Of a stretch of 64,000 bases of DNA, positions 16,853-26,487 are shown piece by piece (position 1 is the first letter of the stretch; each line of letters starts with the position of its first letter). The notes under the pieces were generated by a model. It did not search any database, was not told the origin of the DNA, and was given only the letters and a program-made list of their open reading frames with translations. Source of the stretch: Ktedonobacterales bacterium (GTDB taxonomy: Bacteria > Chloroflexota > Ktedonobacteria > Ktedonobacterales > DATBGS01). Made by a program: the position numbers and the translations under genes. The stretch spans positions 1 to 64,000 of the forward strand of contig DATBHW010000003.1 in the NCBI GenBank assembly GCA_036557285.1. The letters are read 5' to 3'.

Positions 16853-18181
16853 ATGAGCGCCGCAAGTGGTTCTGGGAATGGAAGCAAAGCACATATCACA
16901 CTGAGGATGCGCCCGGAGCGGCGTCTCATTCGCCAGGACGGCAGTTTTCGCCACATAGACTTTCATCTGCGGGTGGAGCAGGAGGCCGTCAGGACCGAGG
17001 CAGAGCGAACGCCCTTAACCCTGGCCCTGGTGCTGGATCGCAGCGGCTCGATGCAGGGCGAGAAGATACATATCGCTAAGCAGGCCGCGCTGGGAGTATT
17101 GGATCGGCTGGAAGAGCGCGATCAGGTGGCGGTGGTGGTCTTTGATGACCAGATTGATGTCATTCAGGCGAAGTCGGCGGTGACGCCAGCCGTCAAAGCC
17201 AGCGTGAACGCCGCGCTGGCGCTGATTGAGGCGCGGGCCAACACCGCCCTGCACGAAGGCTGGCTGACCGGCTGCAAGGCGATTGCCAGCGAAAGCGTAC
17301 CTGCCGCAGAGGCCGGGCTTTCACGCTGTTTCCTGCTGACCGATGGGCTGGCAAATGTGGGCGTCACCGACCCGGAGCAAATCGCCAGCGAGGCTGCCGG
17401 AATCCGCGAGCATGCTGGCATCGGCACCAGCACCTTTGGCATCGGGAACGACTATAACGAATTGCTGCTGGGGCCAATGGCAGTGGCGGGCGGCGGCCAG
17501 TTCCATCACCTGCGCACAGCCGACGAAATTGCCAATACCTTTATCGGCGAGCTTGGCGATCTGCTGGCGGTCTCAGCGCGGCAGGTGCGGCTGGAGATCG
17601 AGGTCGAATCAGCCATACAGGTCGATCTGGTCAGCACATACTGGTCCAACGCCTCGTCTGCGCCGACTTCGCGCTGGACGATTGCGATTGGCGATCTGCT
17701 GAGCGGTGAAGAACGCCATGTCATCGTGCGCTTCGGCTTTCCAGCGCAGCAGGGGCAGGATAGCCATGTGGTGCGGGCGCGGGTGCTTTGGGTGGCCGAT
17801 GGCGGCGAGCGCAGCACCGACTGGCAGGACATTCGCTTCAGTTATGCCGATCAGGCCGCCTGCGAAGCTGAGGCGCGCGACCCGTCGGTCATGCACTGGG
17901 TGGGGCTGCACGAGTCGGATCGCGCTCACCGCGAGGCGATCAAACGCAGCCAGGAGGGCGATCTTGCGGGCGCACGCGCAGAACTGAATAAGGTTGCGAC
18001 TTCCATCGCCGGATACGCTGGCGAGGATCAAGAACTGCAAGCCTCCATCGCCGAGTTAGAAAGCACGGGAGAGCAGATGGCGAATGCCCCGCTGTCCCCC
18101 GCCATGTCTAAAGAGGCGCTGTACCATCATCAGACCAGATCACGCGGGCAAAAAGATTATCGCGGGCCGAAACAGACCTGA
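16853..18181 (+). CDS. VWA-domain protein (Ca-activated chloride channel-like)
   Basis: 442 aa, with no signal peptide and no obvious membrane segment, so probably cytosolic. The VWA domain spans about 55-235 with the MIDAS motif DRSGS (D62, S64, S66), a TALHEGW Thr and LTDGLANVG Asp: a complete metal-ion-dependent adhesion site. A beta-rich middle part follows, then a charged helical tail (about 340-440). Start ATG has AAAAGGAGG in ideal position. Coupling to a MerR regulator suggests a ligand-induced complex-assembly role; the true partner is unknown. Confidence 0.85.
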   Translation: MSAASGSGNGSKAHITLRMRPERRLIRQDGSFRHIDFHLRVEQEAVRTEAERTPLTLALVLDRSGSMQGEKIHIAKQAALGVLDRLEERDQVAVVVFDDQIDVIQAKSAVTPAVKASVNAALALIEARANTALHEGWLTGCKAIASESVPAAEAGLSRCFLLTDGLANVGVTDPEQIASEAAGIREHAGIGTSTFGIGNDYNELLLGPMAVAGGGQFHHLRTADEIANTFIGELGDLLAVSARQVRLEIEVESAIQVDLVSTYWSNASSAPTSRWTIAIGDLLSGEERHVIVRFGFPAQQGQDSHVVRARVLWVADGGERSTDWQDIRFSYADQAACEAEARDPSVMHWVGLHESDRAHREAIKRSQEGDLAGARAELNKVATSIAGYAGEDQELQASIAELESTGEQMANAPLSPAMSKEALYHHQTRSRGQKDYRGPKQT

Positions 18182-18207
18182 CGCCTGGCAGCGACGGCCC
18201 GCGCACT

Positions 18208-18471
18208 TTACGCGCCTGAAGGGGGAGCGTTCTTCCAGGTCTGGAAGAGGCTCAGAAGCTGCTGCTTTGTTTGAGGAAACATCGGTTCTTCAGCCAGCTT
18301 GCGGAGCATGTCAATGGTTTGCTGAATCTGGCGCAGATACGTCTGACAGCCGGGGCAGTCGGCGACATGCTCCTCGAACTGCGTCTGCATCTTCGGCAGG
18401 AGCGCCGCTTCAAGATATTCGGTAACAAGTCCTACGACTTCTTTGCAGCTAAGTTCGTCAGAGATCGTCAT
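18208..18471 (-). CDS. Putative zinc-finger anti-sigma factor
   Basis: 87 aa. It carries Cys9 and the H35-x3-C39-x2-C42 pattern (HVADCPGC) of zf-HC2 anti-sigma factors, followed by a helix (TYLRQIQQTIDMLRKL). There is no membrane segment, so it would be a soluble, possibly redox-sensing anti-sigma factor. The open frame extends to 18582 into the sigma gene; the ATG at 18471 matches the family start and lies 8 bp after the sigma stop. Cotranscription with the sigma factor supports the pairing. Confidence 0.8.
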   Translation of the reverse strand: MTISDELSCKEVVGLVTEYLEAALLPKMQTQFEEHVADCPGCQTYLRQIQQTIDMLRKLAEEPMFPQTKQQLLSLFQTWKNAPPSGA

Positions 18472-18479
18472 GGCTGGCC

Positions 18480-19205
18480 CTACTCTTCCTTGAAATACTG
18501 CTCTAATGCCCGCCGCACCTGAGAGCGGGCGCGATGGAGCAGCACCCGCTGATTCACCGCCGAGATTCCCAGCAAGCTGCACACCTCTTCAGAAGAGCAT
18601 CCCTCAATATCGTGCAAGGTAATCACTTCGCGCTGGCTGGCTGGCAGCGCCTGAACAGCCTGATCAATGCGTCCGCGCGTCTCCTGCGAAAGCAGATGGT
18701 CTTCGGGAACGTCTTCCCAGCCTGGCGGAAAGGAAGCCCAACTACCGGGGCTTTGAGGATGATCGGCTGGCAGAAAGCGATCAGCTTCTATCCCCCCATC
18801 AAGCGGCCCATTATCAACGCCTGCCAGCGACGAAAAAGGCACGCTGCGCCCCTCGCGCTGCGCGAGCGTTCTGGCGCGGTTCATCAAGATGCGGAAAATC
18901 CAGGTCTTCAGCGAAGATCGCCCCTCAAAGCGATGAATGCCCTGAAGAACGCCGATCCAGGTGTCCTGAAGCACCTCTTCGGCCAGGCTGCGCTCCGGCA
19001 CGTAAAGCATCGCCAGACGCAGCAAAGGCATATGATACTGATTGATGAGCGTCATGAACGCAGCCTCGTCGCCGTTGCGCAGCGCCTCGACCAGACGCAG
19101 ATCATCCAGCGCCGCCGAAGAACCTGACGGATCAGCCCCCGGTCTGGTGCGCTGAATGGCGGTTTTATCGGGCATATCGTCGGGCTGGCGCGCTGGCTCG
19201 TTCAT
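18480..19205 (-). CDS. ECF-type RNA polymerase sigma factor
   Basis: 241 aa. Region 2 covers about 45-110 (YHMPLLRLAMLY, AEEVLQDTWIGVLQ, FEGRSSLKTWIFRILMN). Region 4 covers about 180-235 (ALPASQREVITLHDIEGCSSEEVCSLL, VLLHRARSQVRRAL). Between them is a linker of about 65 aa, longer than in most ECF factors. An N-terminal extension of about 35 aa is charged and poorly conserved. It is followed by its probable anti-sigma factor. Confidence 0.92.
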   Translation of the reverse strand: MNEPARQPDDMPDKTAIQRTRPGADPSGSSAALDDLRLVEALRNGDEAAFMTLINQYHMPLLRLAMLYVPERSLAEEVLQDTWIGVLQGIHRFEGRSSLKTWIFRILMNRARTLAQREGRSVPFSSLAGVDNGPLDGGIEADRFLPADHPQSPGSWASFPPGWEDVPEDHLLSQETRGRIDQAVQALPASQREVITLHDIEGCSSEEVCSLLGISAVNQRVLLHRARSQVRRALEQYFKEE

Positions 19206-19329
19206 CGCTTCCCATCTTTCAAGCGAATCAAGCGCCTGCTCTCATCAGGAGAGCGTTCGATGACCCGCCTCGCCGCAGGAAGTATAGCGCGCCGCGCCCG
19301 GCATCGTCAAACACCAGTCATCTCAGGGT

Positions 19330-19702
19330 TTCACCACCTATCGGGGGTTGCCACTTGTAGCGCCGCCATCTTGGCGGCTCAACGCTGGCCTGCTGGCGCC
19401 GTGGCCTGGAGGGCCAACGCTCGCCCTGGCGCAGCGTTGGCCGCCTGGAAGGGACGCGCGAGCGACCAACAGGAGCGAGAATGGCCGCGCCCAGCAGCGG
19501 CCCGCGACCGAGCGCAGCGAGGGAGAATGCGGGAACTGGGCTGCGCGAGCGACCAACGGGAGCGAGAGGACGGGGCAACAGCCGAGGCAAGCAGCCCAGG
19601 CCGCAGGACCAGTTCCCGCAAGGGCCGCTCCCCAAAGGGGCGGTCAAGCGGCCCTTCCCGAAGGGAGGCGGCGCTACAGGTGGCCCTCGCTTTCTTGGTA
19701 GA
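19330..19702. repeat. Composite GC-rich dispersed repeat, copy 1
   Basis: About 370 bp filling most of the 505-bp gap between the sigma gene and the Grx-TrxR gene. Its outer parts read CACCTATCGGGGGTTGCCAC-TTGTAGCGCCGCC on one side and GGCGGCGCTACAGGTGG on the other. Inner parts hold CTGGCGCAGCGTTGGCCGCC and several ACCAACGGGAGCGAG-like pieces. It matches, in reverse complement, the shorter copies at 53098-53336 and 56221-56350. Open frames in it are GC artefacts. Confidence 0.7.
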
Positions 19703-19710
19703 ACCTCATC

Positions 19711-20943
19711 TCAGGCCATTGCCAGTTCCTCCATGAGCAGGCCGTGTTTAGGCATACCACTGGCAAGCGGCTCGATATAGCGGCGCAGCGCCAGCGCGAC
19801 GGCTGCGCCTTCCCCAGCGGCGGATGCCGCCTGCTTTGTGCTGTCGGCGCGGCAATCACCAGCGGCAAAGATGCCCGGAACATTAGTCTGGAGCATGCCA
19901 TCGGTAAGGATGAAGCCGCGTTCATCCAGCATTACCAGATTTTTGACGATCTGCGTATTCGGCTTCAGGCCGATGAACACGAAGACGCCTTGTGGCGTGA
20001 TTTCGCGGGTTTCGCCGGTCTGCGTATTGCGCAGAACAACAGCTTTCAGGCGGGTATCGCCCTTGAACTCTGCCGGAAGAACGTTGGTAAGCACATCAAT
20101 CTGAGGGTTCTCCTGCACCTTCTCCACCACCACCTTGCTGGCCGAAAGGCCATCGCCCCGCGTGGCGATGGTGACATGGCTGGCAAACTTCGTCAGGAAC
20201 AGGCTCTCTTCCCCGGCGGAATTGCCACCGCCAACCACCAGCACCTCTTTGCCGCGATAAAACGGGCCATCGCAGGTGGCGCAGAAATGCACGCCCGCGC
20301 CGATGAAGTCCTCTTCGCCGGGGATGCCCAACCGGCGATAGGTGGAACCCAACGCCAGCAAGATCGCCCAGGCGCGATACTCTGTACCGTCGGCGGTGCG
20401 CGCCAGCCGATAGCTGCCATCAACCCCAACCTCTGTCACCTCTTGCGCTGAGAGGATTTCGACGCCAAACCGCTCCGCCTGCTGGCGCAGCCTGTCGGCA
20501 AACTCCGCGCCGGAGATACCCTCCGGGAAGCCGGGGAAATTATCCAGCCGCTCGGTGACACCTGCCTGGCCGCCCACGCCGCCGCGCTCAATCACCAGCG
20601 TCTCGATGCCCTCGCGCGCGGCATAGAGCGCAGCCGTCAGGCCCGCCGGGCCGCTGCCCACGATAATCAGATCATAAAAGCGGTTTTTGGCGGTAGTTTG
20701 CAGCCCCAGCTTTTCCGCCAGTTGCGCATTGGACGGTTCAACCAGCGTTGAACCATCCTCGAAGAGGATCACCGGGATAATATCTTTGCCTTGGTTCACC
20801 TGCTCCACAAAGGCCAGTCCCTCTGTGTCGCTGTCCACATCAACAAAGCGATAGTGGACGCGCTGCTCGCCAAAAAACTTCTTGGCGCGCTTGCAATCGC
20901 TGCACCAGAGCGTGCCATAGAGCGTGATATTCGTGTGCGACAT
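19711..20943 (-). CDS. Glutaredoxin-thioredoxin reductase fusion
   Basis: 410 aa with two domains. Residues 1-80 form a glutaredoxin/NrdH-like fold with the active site C14-SD-C17 and the cis-Pro motif in DIIPVILF. Residues about 88-400 are a complete low-molecular-weight thioredoxin reductase: FAD-binding GSGPAGL (96-102), redox-active C221-AT-C224, NADP-binding GGGNSA (238-243) and the closing GDCRADSTKQAASAAGEGA. The attached Grx may be the reductase's own substrate. I start at the ATG at 20943 (GGAG ten bases upstream) rather than 20952, where the ribosome site would be too close. Confidence 0.92.
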   Translation of the reverse strand: MSHTNITLYGTLWCSDCKRAKKFFGEQRVHYRFVDVDSDTEGLAFVEQVNQGKDIIPVILFEDGSTLVEPSNAQLAEKLGLQTTAKNRFYDLIIVGSGPAGLTAALYAAREGIETLVIERGGVGGQAGVTERLDNFPGFPEGISGAEFADRLRQQAERFGVEILSAQEVTEVGVDGSYRLARTADGTEYRAWAILLALGSTYRRLGIPGEEDFIGAGVHFCATCDGPFYRGKEVLVVGGGNSAGEESLFLTKFASHVTIATRGDGLSASKVVVEKVQENPQIDVLTNVLPAEFKGDTRLKAVVLRNTQTGETREITPQGVFVFIGLKPNTQIVKNLVMLDERGFILTDGMLQTNVPGIFAAGDCRADSTKQAASAAGEGAAVALALRRYIEPLASGMPKHGLLMEELAMA

Positions 20944-21113
20944 TGCAACCATTCTCCTTCAGCCAACTGTTTCTTTACCCTGTAATGTGTTTGAGCGCAT
21001 TTCTTCCCGTATTGTCCCCCTTCGGCCTGCTTTGTTACAAGGGGAGCATTTGGGTAATCTTGCCGATGCGCTGCCAACCCTCAACCGGTACCCTTGAAGA
21101 GAAGCGTTGTACT

Positions 21114-21135
21114 GGTAGCGCCGCCTTCCAGGCGG
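21114..21135. repeat. Short dispersed palindrome
   Basis: GTAGCGCCGCCTTCCAGGCG followed by G: the short form of the palindrome family, lying between the divergent Grx-TrxR and transketolase genes. The core CCGCC-TTCCA-GGCGG can fold as a hairpin. Confidence 0.7.
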
Positions 21136-21230
21136 CTAGACTATCTGGTGAGCCTTCTTGCCCTCCAGGCTCTTCTGGTCTATGATAGACAGGGAAGAAG
21201 AATACCTGACTACTGAGGAGGCGAGACGAT

Positions 21231-23279
21231 TTGACAGCACCCCAAACCGACACACCATCCGAGCCAGCGCAGACTCCGCTGGAGACATTGTGCATCAACA
21301 CCATCCGCACGCTTTCGATGGACAGCGTGCAAAAGGCCAACAGCGGCCACCCCGGCACGCCAATGGGCCTGGCGCCCGTTGCCTATACCCTGTGGACCCG
21401 CTTTCTCAAGCACAACCCCCTCGACCCATCCTGGCCTGATCGTGACCGCTTTGTGCTTTCCTGCGGCCATGCCTCCATGCTGATCTACAGCCTGCTCTAT
21501 CTCACCGGCTACAATCTGCCGCTAGAGCAGTTAGAGCAGTTTCGCCAGTGGGGCAGCCAGACGCCGGGCCACCCCGAACATGGCCTGACGCCCGGCGTGG
21601 AAACGACCACCGGCCCGCTGGGCCAGGGCTTCGGCAACGCGGTGGGCATGGCAATTGCCGAACGCTATCTTGGCGAGGTGTTTAACACGCCTGAGCATAC
21701 CATCGTGGATCATTATACCTATGGCATATGCAGCGATGGCGATTTGATGGAGGGCGTCTCGCACGAAGCCGCCTCGCTGGCCGGGCATCTGGGCCTGGGC
21801 AAGCTGATCTTCTTCTATGATGACAACCATATCACCATCGAGGGCGATACCGATCTGGCCTTCAGCGAAGAGGTCGGCCACCGCTTCGCGGCGTATGGCT
21901 GGCATGTCCAGCGCGTTGATGGCAATAACATCCCCCAGATCAGCGAGGCGCTGAAGAGAGCGCGCGCCGAAACGCTGCGCCCCAGCCTGATTATCGCGCG
22001 CACGCATATCGCCGAGGGCAGCCCCAACAAGCACGACACCGCCGGGGCGCATGGGTCGCCGCTGGGCGTGGACGAAATCAAGCTGACCAAACAAAACCTC
22101 GGCTGGCCCGACAAAGACTTCTACGTCCCCGATGAAGCCCTGGCGCAGTTCCGCCAGTCGGTGGAGCGCGGCAAAGCGGCCCAGACCGACTGGCAGAATC
22201 GCTTCGAGGCGTATGTCGCCGCGCATCCCGATCTCGCGTCCCTCTGGAAGACGGCGCTGAGCGGCAACCTCCCCGATGGCTGGGACGCCGAGATACCCGT
22301 CTTCAAGCCCGAAGACCCGCCGATTGCCACGCGCGTCGCCTCCGGCAGAGTAATTAACGCCATCGCGGCAAAGCTGCCGACGCTGCTCGGTGGCGCCGCT
22401 GATCTGGCCCCCTCCACCGATACCTTGATGAAAGGCGTTGCCGATTATGGCGTCCAGCCCGGCGGGCGCAATATGCACTTTGGCATCCGCGAGCATGCGA
22501 TGGGGGCGACCCTCAACGGCATGGCCCTGCACGGCGGCGTAATCCCCTACGGCGCGACCTTCCTGATCTTTTCCGACTATATGCGCCCGCCGATGCGCCT
22601 GGCCGCCCTGATGGAGCAGCGCGTCATCTATGTCTTCACCCATGATAGCATTGGCCTGGGCGAAGATGGCCCGACGCATCAGCCGGTAGAGCAGCTTTCG
22701 GCGCTGCGAGCGATTCCCAACATCACCGTCATTCGTCCCTGCGACGGCAACGAAACCGCCGAAGCCTGGCGCGCGGCGCTGACCCGCAAAGACGGCCCGA
22801 CGGCGCTGGCGCTGACCCGCCAGAATCTGCCCCACCTGGACCGCGCCGTCTACGCCTCCGCCAGCGGCCTCCAGCGGGGCGCGTATATTCTGGCCGACGC
22901 TCCCAACCACCAGCCCGACATCATTCTGCTGGCTTCTGGCTCGGAGGTATCGCTGATCACCGAAGCGGCAAAGCGCCTGGCCGAACAGGGCATCCAGGCG
23001 CGGGTCGTCAGCGTGCCCAGCATGGAAATCTTCAATCGCCAGCCAGAAGAGTACCGAGAGAGCGTCTTGCCCCCATCAGTCACAAAGCGCCTGGCCGTGG
23101 AAGCCGCCGCGCCGATGAGTTGGTATCGCTACGTCGGCCTGGATGGCGACGTGGTTGGCGTCGAGCGTTATGGGGCTTCAGCGCCCTATAAGACGCTCAT
23201 GGAAAAATATGAGCTGACAGTTGAGAACGTCGTGGCACATGCTCTGCGTTTCAATATCCTCAAAGCGGATCGTCATTAA
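21231..23279 (+). CDS. tkt: Transketolase
   Basis: Moves two-carbon ketol units between sugar phosphates in the non-oxidative pentose phosphate pathway, using thiamine diphosphate. 682 aa, full length. Visible: [17 protein letters not shown], the ThDP motif GDGDLMEG region ([14 protein letters not shown]), DDNHITIEG, and the pyrimidine-domain [17 protein letters not shown] and [16 protein letters not shown]. Start is TTG at 21231 after GAGGAGGCGAGACGA; no better start precedes the conserved region. First gene of the pentose phosphate cluster. Confidence 0.96.
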   Translation: MTAPQTDTPSEPAQTPLETLCINTIRTLSMDSVQKANSGHPGTPMGLAPVAYTLWTRFLKHNPLDPSWPDRDRFVLSCGHASMLIYSLLYLTGYNLPLEQLEQFRQWGSQTPGHPEHGLTPGVETTTGPLGQGFGNAVGMAIAERYLGEVFNTPEHTIVDHYTYGICSDGDLMEGVSHEAASLAGHLGLGKLIFFYDDNHITIEGDTDLAFSEEVGHRFAAYGWHVQRVDGNNIPQISEALKRARAETLRPSLIIARTHIAEGSPNKHDTAGAHGSPLGVDEIKLTKQNLGWPDKDFYVPDEALAQFRQSVERGKAAQTDWQNRFEAYVAAHPDLASLWKTALSGNLPDGWDAEIPVFKPEDPPIATRVASGRVINAIAAKLPTLLGGAADLAPSTDTLMKGVADYGVQPGGRNMHFGIREHAMGATLNGMALHGGVIPYGATFLIFSDYMRPPMRLAALMEQRVIYVFTHDSIGLGEDGPTHQPVEQLSALRAIPNITVIRPCDGNETAEAWRAALTRKDGPTALALTRQNLPHLDRAVYASASGLQRGAYILADAPNHQPDIILLASGSEVSLITEAAKRLAEQGIQARVVSVPSMEIFNRQPEEYRESVLPPSVTKRLAVEAAAPMSWYRYVGLDGDVVGVERYGASAPYKTLMEKYELTVENVVAHALRFNILKADRH

Positions 23280-23369
23280 GAGTTTAGCTCCTTGTGTCAG
23301 CCCTGGCATATTCTACCGGCGAATGCCGAAAAGGTCAATCACGCCTGAGCGACGTGTAAGGATGGGGCA

Positions 23370-23660
23370 ATGGTTTGTGAGCATCTCAGCGCGCTGGAGC
23401 AGGAAATCCTGGCGCGCGGCGTCAAAGAAACGTTTCGCGGGCAGGCATGGAGCGACCATTGTCGGGAATGGGTCTATTTCGATTGCTATTTTGATCGGCC
23501 CGCCCTCCGGCATCGCTTCGCTTTTGCCGCGTGTGTCAGCGAGCATGAGCATTCGGGTACGCATGATGGGCAGGAGGCAGGATTCGTCTGCAACGAGTGC
23601 CAGGATGGCATTATGGGCCATCACGCCGACTATTCGGCTGGTCGCCCGATCTATCGGTAG
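23370..23660 (+). CDS. Small conserved-looking protein of unknown function, Cys/His-rich
   Basis: 96 aa. It has the AAGGA site nine bases before ATG and coding-like codon use. The sequence reads GVKETFRGQAW and WVYFDCYFD, then a Cys/His-rich end with HEHSGTHDGQEAGFVCNEC and GIMGHH, which looks like a small metal site (CNEC plus several His). I cannot assign a family. Its place between transketolase and rpiB, in the same direction, suggests cotranscription and perhaps a link to sugar phosphate metabolism. Confidence 0.65.
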   Translation: MVCEHLSALEQEILARGVKETFRGQAWSDHCREWVYFDCYFDRPALRHRFAFAACVSEHEHSGTHDGQEAGFVCNECQDGIMGHHADYSAGRPIYR

Positions 23661-23709
23661 GCGTCAGCAAGCTTCCCTGCCTGTTGAATAGCTGGAAGGA
23701 GCGCACATC

Positions 23710-24162
23710 ATGCGCGTAGCTGTCGGCATGGATCACGGGGGTTATCCCCTCAAAGAGTTTATTCTGGAGGAACTTCGTAAAGAGGGACACAAAGCGGTGG
23801 ACGTGGGCGCGTTCAATCTGGACCCTGGCGACGACTACCCTGATTTCTCCAGGGCCGTTGGCGAAGCCATCTTGAGCGGGCAGGCCGAGCGCGGCGTACT
23901 GGTCTGCGGCAGCGGCGTGGGCGCAGCGGTGGCCGCCAGCAAAATGAAAGGCATCCGCGCCTCGGTCTGCCACGACCACTATTCCGCCCACCAGGGCGTG
24001 GAACACGACAACATGAACGTCCTCTGCCTGGGCGCGCGCGTCGTCGGCCCCGAACTGGCCGCAGACTTGATTCGCGCCTTTCTTGCCGCGCAGTTCAGCG
24101 GCGAACCGCGCCATGTGCGTCGGCTCAAGAAAGTTGGCGAGATCGAGGCCGAGGGGCAATAA
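23710..24162 (+). CDS. rpiB: Ribose-5-phosphate isomerase B
   Basis: Interconverts ribose-5-phosphate and ribulose-5-phosphate. 150 aa, usual for RpiB/LacAB proteins. It begins MRVAVGMDHGGYPLK, with the substrate-binding DHGG and the catalytic Cys in LVCGSGVG. The loop SVCHDHYSAHQGVEHDNMN matches the conserved C-x-D-x-x-S/T-A-x-x-x-x-x-HN-D-x-N pattern. Ribosome site GAAGGAG precedes the ATG. It ends with a charged tail (VRRLKKVGEIEAEG). Confidence 0.95.
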   Translation: MRVAVGMDHGGYPLKEFILEELRKEGHKAVDVGAFNLDPGDDYPDFSRAVGEAILSGQAERGVLVCGSGVGAAVAASKMKGIRASVCHDHYSAHQGVEHDNMNVLCLGARVVGPELAADLIRAFLAAQFSGEPRHVRRLKKVGEIEAEGQ

Positions 24163-24166
24163 GCGC

Positions 24167-24257
24167 CCCCTCACACAACCTCCGCACGAGCAGGGGTGGG
24201 GTTGTAGCGCCGTCCTTCCAGGCGGCAGGGGTGGGGCCAACCGTCGGTTGTGTGAGG
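24167..24257. repeat. Large stem-loop enclosing a dispersed palindrome
   Basis: CCTCACACAACC just after rpiB is exactly complementary to GGTTGTGTGAGG at about 24246-24257. The loop contains a short family repeat (GTAGCGCCGTCCTTCCAGGC, 24203-24226). The whole lies between rpiB and transaldolase and could slow transcription or shield mRNA ends. No poly-U tract follows. Confidence 0.55.
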
Positions 24258-24405
24258 CATTCTAAGCGCCCCCTCTGAACCGGCGCAATACGGTTCAGCT
24301 TGTGTGCAGCGGGTGGAAGGCTTACCATTACGATAGGGAAAATAGCATAAACGTCCATCAAGCGCGGTATGGAAATGGGGCGTAATTCTGAAAGGAGCAA
24401 ACGCC

Positions 24406-25557
24406 GTGACAAAGAACTCTTTACAACAACTGCATGACGCGGGACAAAGCATCTGGCTCGACAATATTCGCCGCAGCCTGATCACCACTGGCGAACTTGA
24501 TCGCCTGATCGCCGAAGACGCCATTACCGGCATCACCTCCAACCCCTCGATCTTCGAGAAAGCGATTGGCGGCAGCAGCGACTACGACGAAACGCTGAAC
24601 AGACTGATTCGCGCCGACGGCAAGAAGAGCGCGGGCGAACTCTTTGAGGCGCTCGCCGTCGAAGACATTCAGATGGCCTGCGATAAGCTGCGCCCCGTCT
24701 ATGACCGCACACATGGCCGTGACGGCTACGTCTCCATCGAAGTCTCGCCCCATCTGGTACACGACACCAGAGGCACGATTGCCGAAGCGCACCGCCTGCA
24801 TGATGAGGTCAACCGCCCCAACGTCTTCGTCAAGATTCCGGGGACCGACGAAGGCTTGCCCGCCATCGAGCAGTGCCTCACCGACGGCGTCAGCATCAAT
24901 ATCACCTTGATCTTCTCGCTGGACTACTACGAAAAAGTCGCCAACGCCTACCTGAACGCGCTGGAGAAGCGCGTGGCCGCCGGACAGCCAATCGAGAAAC
25001 TGGCTTCGGTTGCCAGCTTCTTTGTCAGCCGCGTGGATACCCTGGTTGATAAACTGCTGGAAGAAAAAATCAAGACGGCCAGCGGCGCGGAGCAAGAGAA
25101 GCTGACCAACCTGCTGGGCAAATCAGCCAACGCCAACGCCAGGCTGGCCTATCAAAAGTATCTGGAACTCTTCCACCAGGGCGAGCGATTTGCCCGGCTG
25201 GCGGCGAAAGGCGCGATGGTGCAGCGTTGCCTGTGGGCCAGCACCAGCACCAAGAACCCGAAATATAAAGATGTCCTCTATGTCGAAGAGTTGATCGGCC
25301 CGGAAACCATCAATACCATGCCCAATCAGACCATAGAAGCCTTCAAGGATCATGGCAAGGTGGCGATGACGCTCACGCAGGACATCGAAGAGGCGCGCGG
25401 CATCCTCCGGCAGCTCGCAGAGGTGGGCATCAGCTATAAGGCTGTCACCGACCAGTTGGAAGACGAGGGCGGCAAGCTCTTTGCCCAGGCTTTCGACTCT
25501 TTGCTGAAGACCCTGGAAGAGAAGCGCAGCAAACTGCTGGTTGGCATGGGCGGCTGA
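24406..25557 (+). CDS. tal: Transaldolase
   Basis: Transfers a dihydroxyacetone unit between sugar phosphates. 383 aa, the long actinobacterial/cyanobacterial class. Motifs: IWLDNIRR near the start, GITSNPSIFEKAI, VSIEVSPHLVHDT, and VFVKIPGTDEGLPAIEQ with the Schiff-base Lys in the KIP motif. Also SINITLIFSL and RCLWASTSTKNP. Start is GTG at 24406 after AAAGGAG. It stands 27 bp before gnd. Confidence 0.95.
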   Translation: MTKNSLQQLHDAGQSIWLDNIRRSLITTGELDRLIAEDAITGITSNPSIFEKAIGGSSDYDETLNRLIRADGKKSAGELFEALAVEDIQMACDKLRPVYDRTHGRDGYVSIEVSPHLVHDTRGTIAEAHRLHDEVNRPNVFVKIPGTDEGLPAIEQCLTDGVSINITLIFSLDYYEKVANAYLNALEKRVAAGQPIEKLASVASFFVSRVDTLVDKLLEEKIKTASGAEQEKLTNLLGKSANANARLAYQKYLELFHQGERFARLAAKGAMVQRCLWASTSTKNPKYKDVLYVEELIGPETINTMPNQTIEAFKDHGKVAMTLTQDIEEARGILRQLAEVGISYKAVTDQLEDEGGKLFAQAFDSLLKTLEEKRSKLLVGMGG

Positions 25558-25584
25558 TTCTGGTAGAGAAAGAAAGGACAGTTT

Positions 25585-26487
25585 ATGGAGGTTGCATTCA
25601 TTGGCCTGGGGCGCATGGGCGCCAACATGGTCCGGCGGCTCTCGCAGGGCGGCCACAGCGTCGTCGCCTATAACCGCACAGCCGAGAAGACCAGAGAACT
25701 GGTCGAGGAGGGCCATAGAGTCGTCGGGGCCTACTCGCTGAAAGAGGTCGTCGAAAAGCTGAAAACGCCCCGCATCGTCTGGCTGATGGTGCCTGCCGGG
25801 CAGGTCGTGGACGACCACATTGCCCAGTTAGAGCCGCTGCTCGCGCCCGGTGACATCATCATTGATGGCGGCAACTCGTATTACAAAGACTCCGTTCGCC
25901 GGGGCAAGGAAGTCACAGCAAAGGGCTTCCACTTCATGGACGTAGGCACCAGCGGCGGCGTCTGGGGCCTGAAGGTGGGCTATTGCCTGATGATTGGCGG
26001 CGAAAAAGCAATCTTCGCGCATTGCGAGCCGCTGTTCAAGACGCTGGCCCCACCCGACGGCTACGGCTATATGGGCGATCACGGCGCGGGGCATCTGGTC
26101 AAGATGGTCCATAACGGCATAGAGTACGGCATGCTTCAAGCCTACGGCGAAGGCTTCGAGGTTCTCAACGCCTCGCAGTACGACCTGGACCTCCAGAAAA
26201 TCTCGCACCTCTGGAACCAGGGCAGCGTCGTCCGATCCTGGCTGCTCGAACTGGCCGAACTGGCCTTCGCCCACGACCCCAAACTGGCGAGCATCAAAGG
26301 CTGGGTGGCCGATTCCGGCGAGGGCCGCTGGACCGTCCTGGAGGCGATGGAACATGACGTACCCGCCCCGGTCATTACGCTCTCGCTGCTGGAACGTTTC
26401 CGCTCGCGCCAGGAAGAATCCTTCAGCGCGAAAGTCATTGCCGCGCTGCGCAATCAATTCGGCGGGCATGCCGTCAAAAACGAGTAG
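25585..26487 (+). CDS. gnd: 6-phosphogluconate dehydrogenase (decarboxylating), short form
   Basis: Oxidises 6-phosphogluconate to ribulose-5-phosphate and CO2. 300 aa: the short GntZ/YqeC class rather than the 470-aa form. The Rossmann loop reads GLGRMGANM; the NRTAEKTRE stretch after strand 2 suggests NADP preference (inferred). Catalytic motifs DVGTSGGVWGL and KMVHNGIEYG (Lys and Asn) are present. Its stop codon lies inside a perfect 50-bp palindrome at 26482-26531. Confidence 0.95.
   Translation: MEVAFIGLGRMGANMVRRLSQGGHSVVAYNRTAEKTRELVEEGHRVVGAYSLKEVVEKLKTPRIVWLMVPAGQVVDDHIAQLEPLLAPGDIIIDGGNSYYKDSVRRGKEVTAKGFHFMDVGTSGGVWGLKVGYCLMIGGEKAIFAHCEPLFKTLAPPDGYGYMGDHGAGHLVKMVHNGIEYGMLQAYGEGFEVLNASQYDLDLQKISHLWNQGSVVRSWLLELAELAFAHDPKLASIKGWVADSGEGRWTVLEAMEHDVPAPVITLSLLERFRSRQEESFSAKVIAALRNQFGGHAVKNE

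Noticed and set aside
19260-19736. Open frames inside the composite repeat
   Set aside because: Arg/Ala/Gly-rich translations of a GC-rich non-coding repeat that occurs at three places.
21531-22910. 459-codon open frame antisense to transketolase
   Set aside because: Product of GC-rich third positions in the true gene; composition is abnormal (Arg/Gly/Ala-rich, no domain) and there is no ribosome site.
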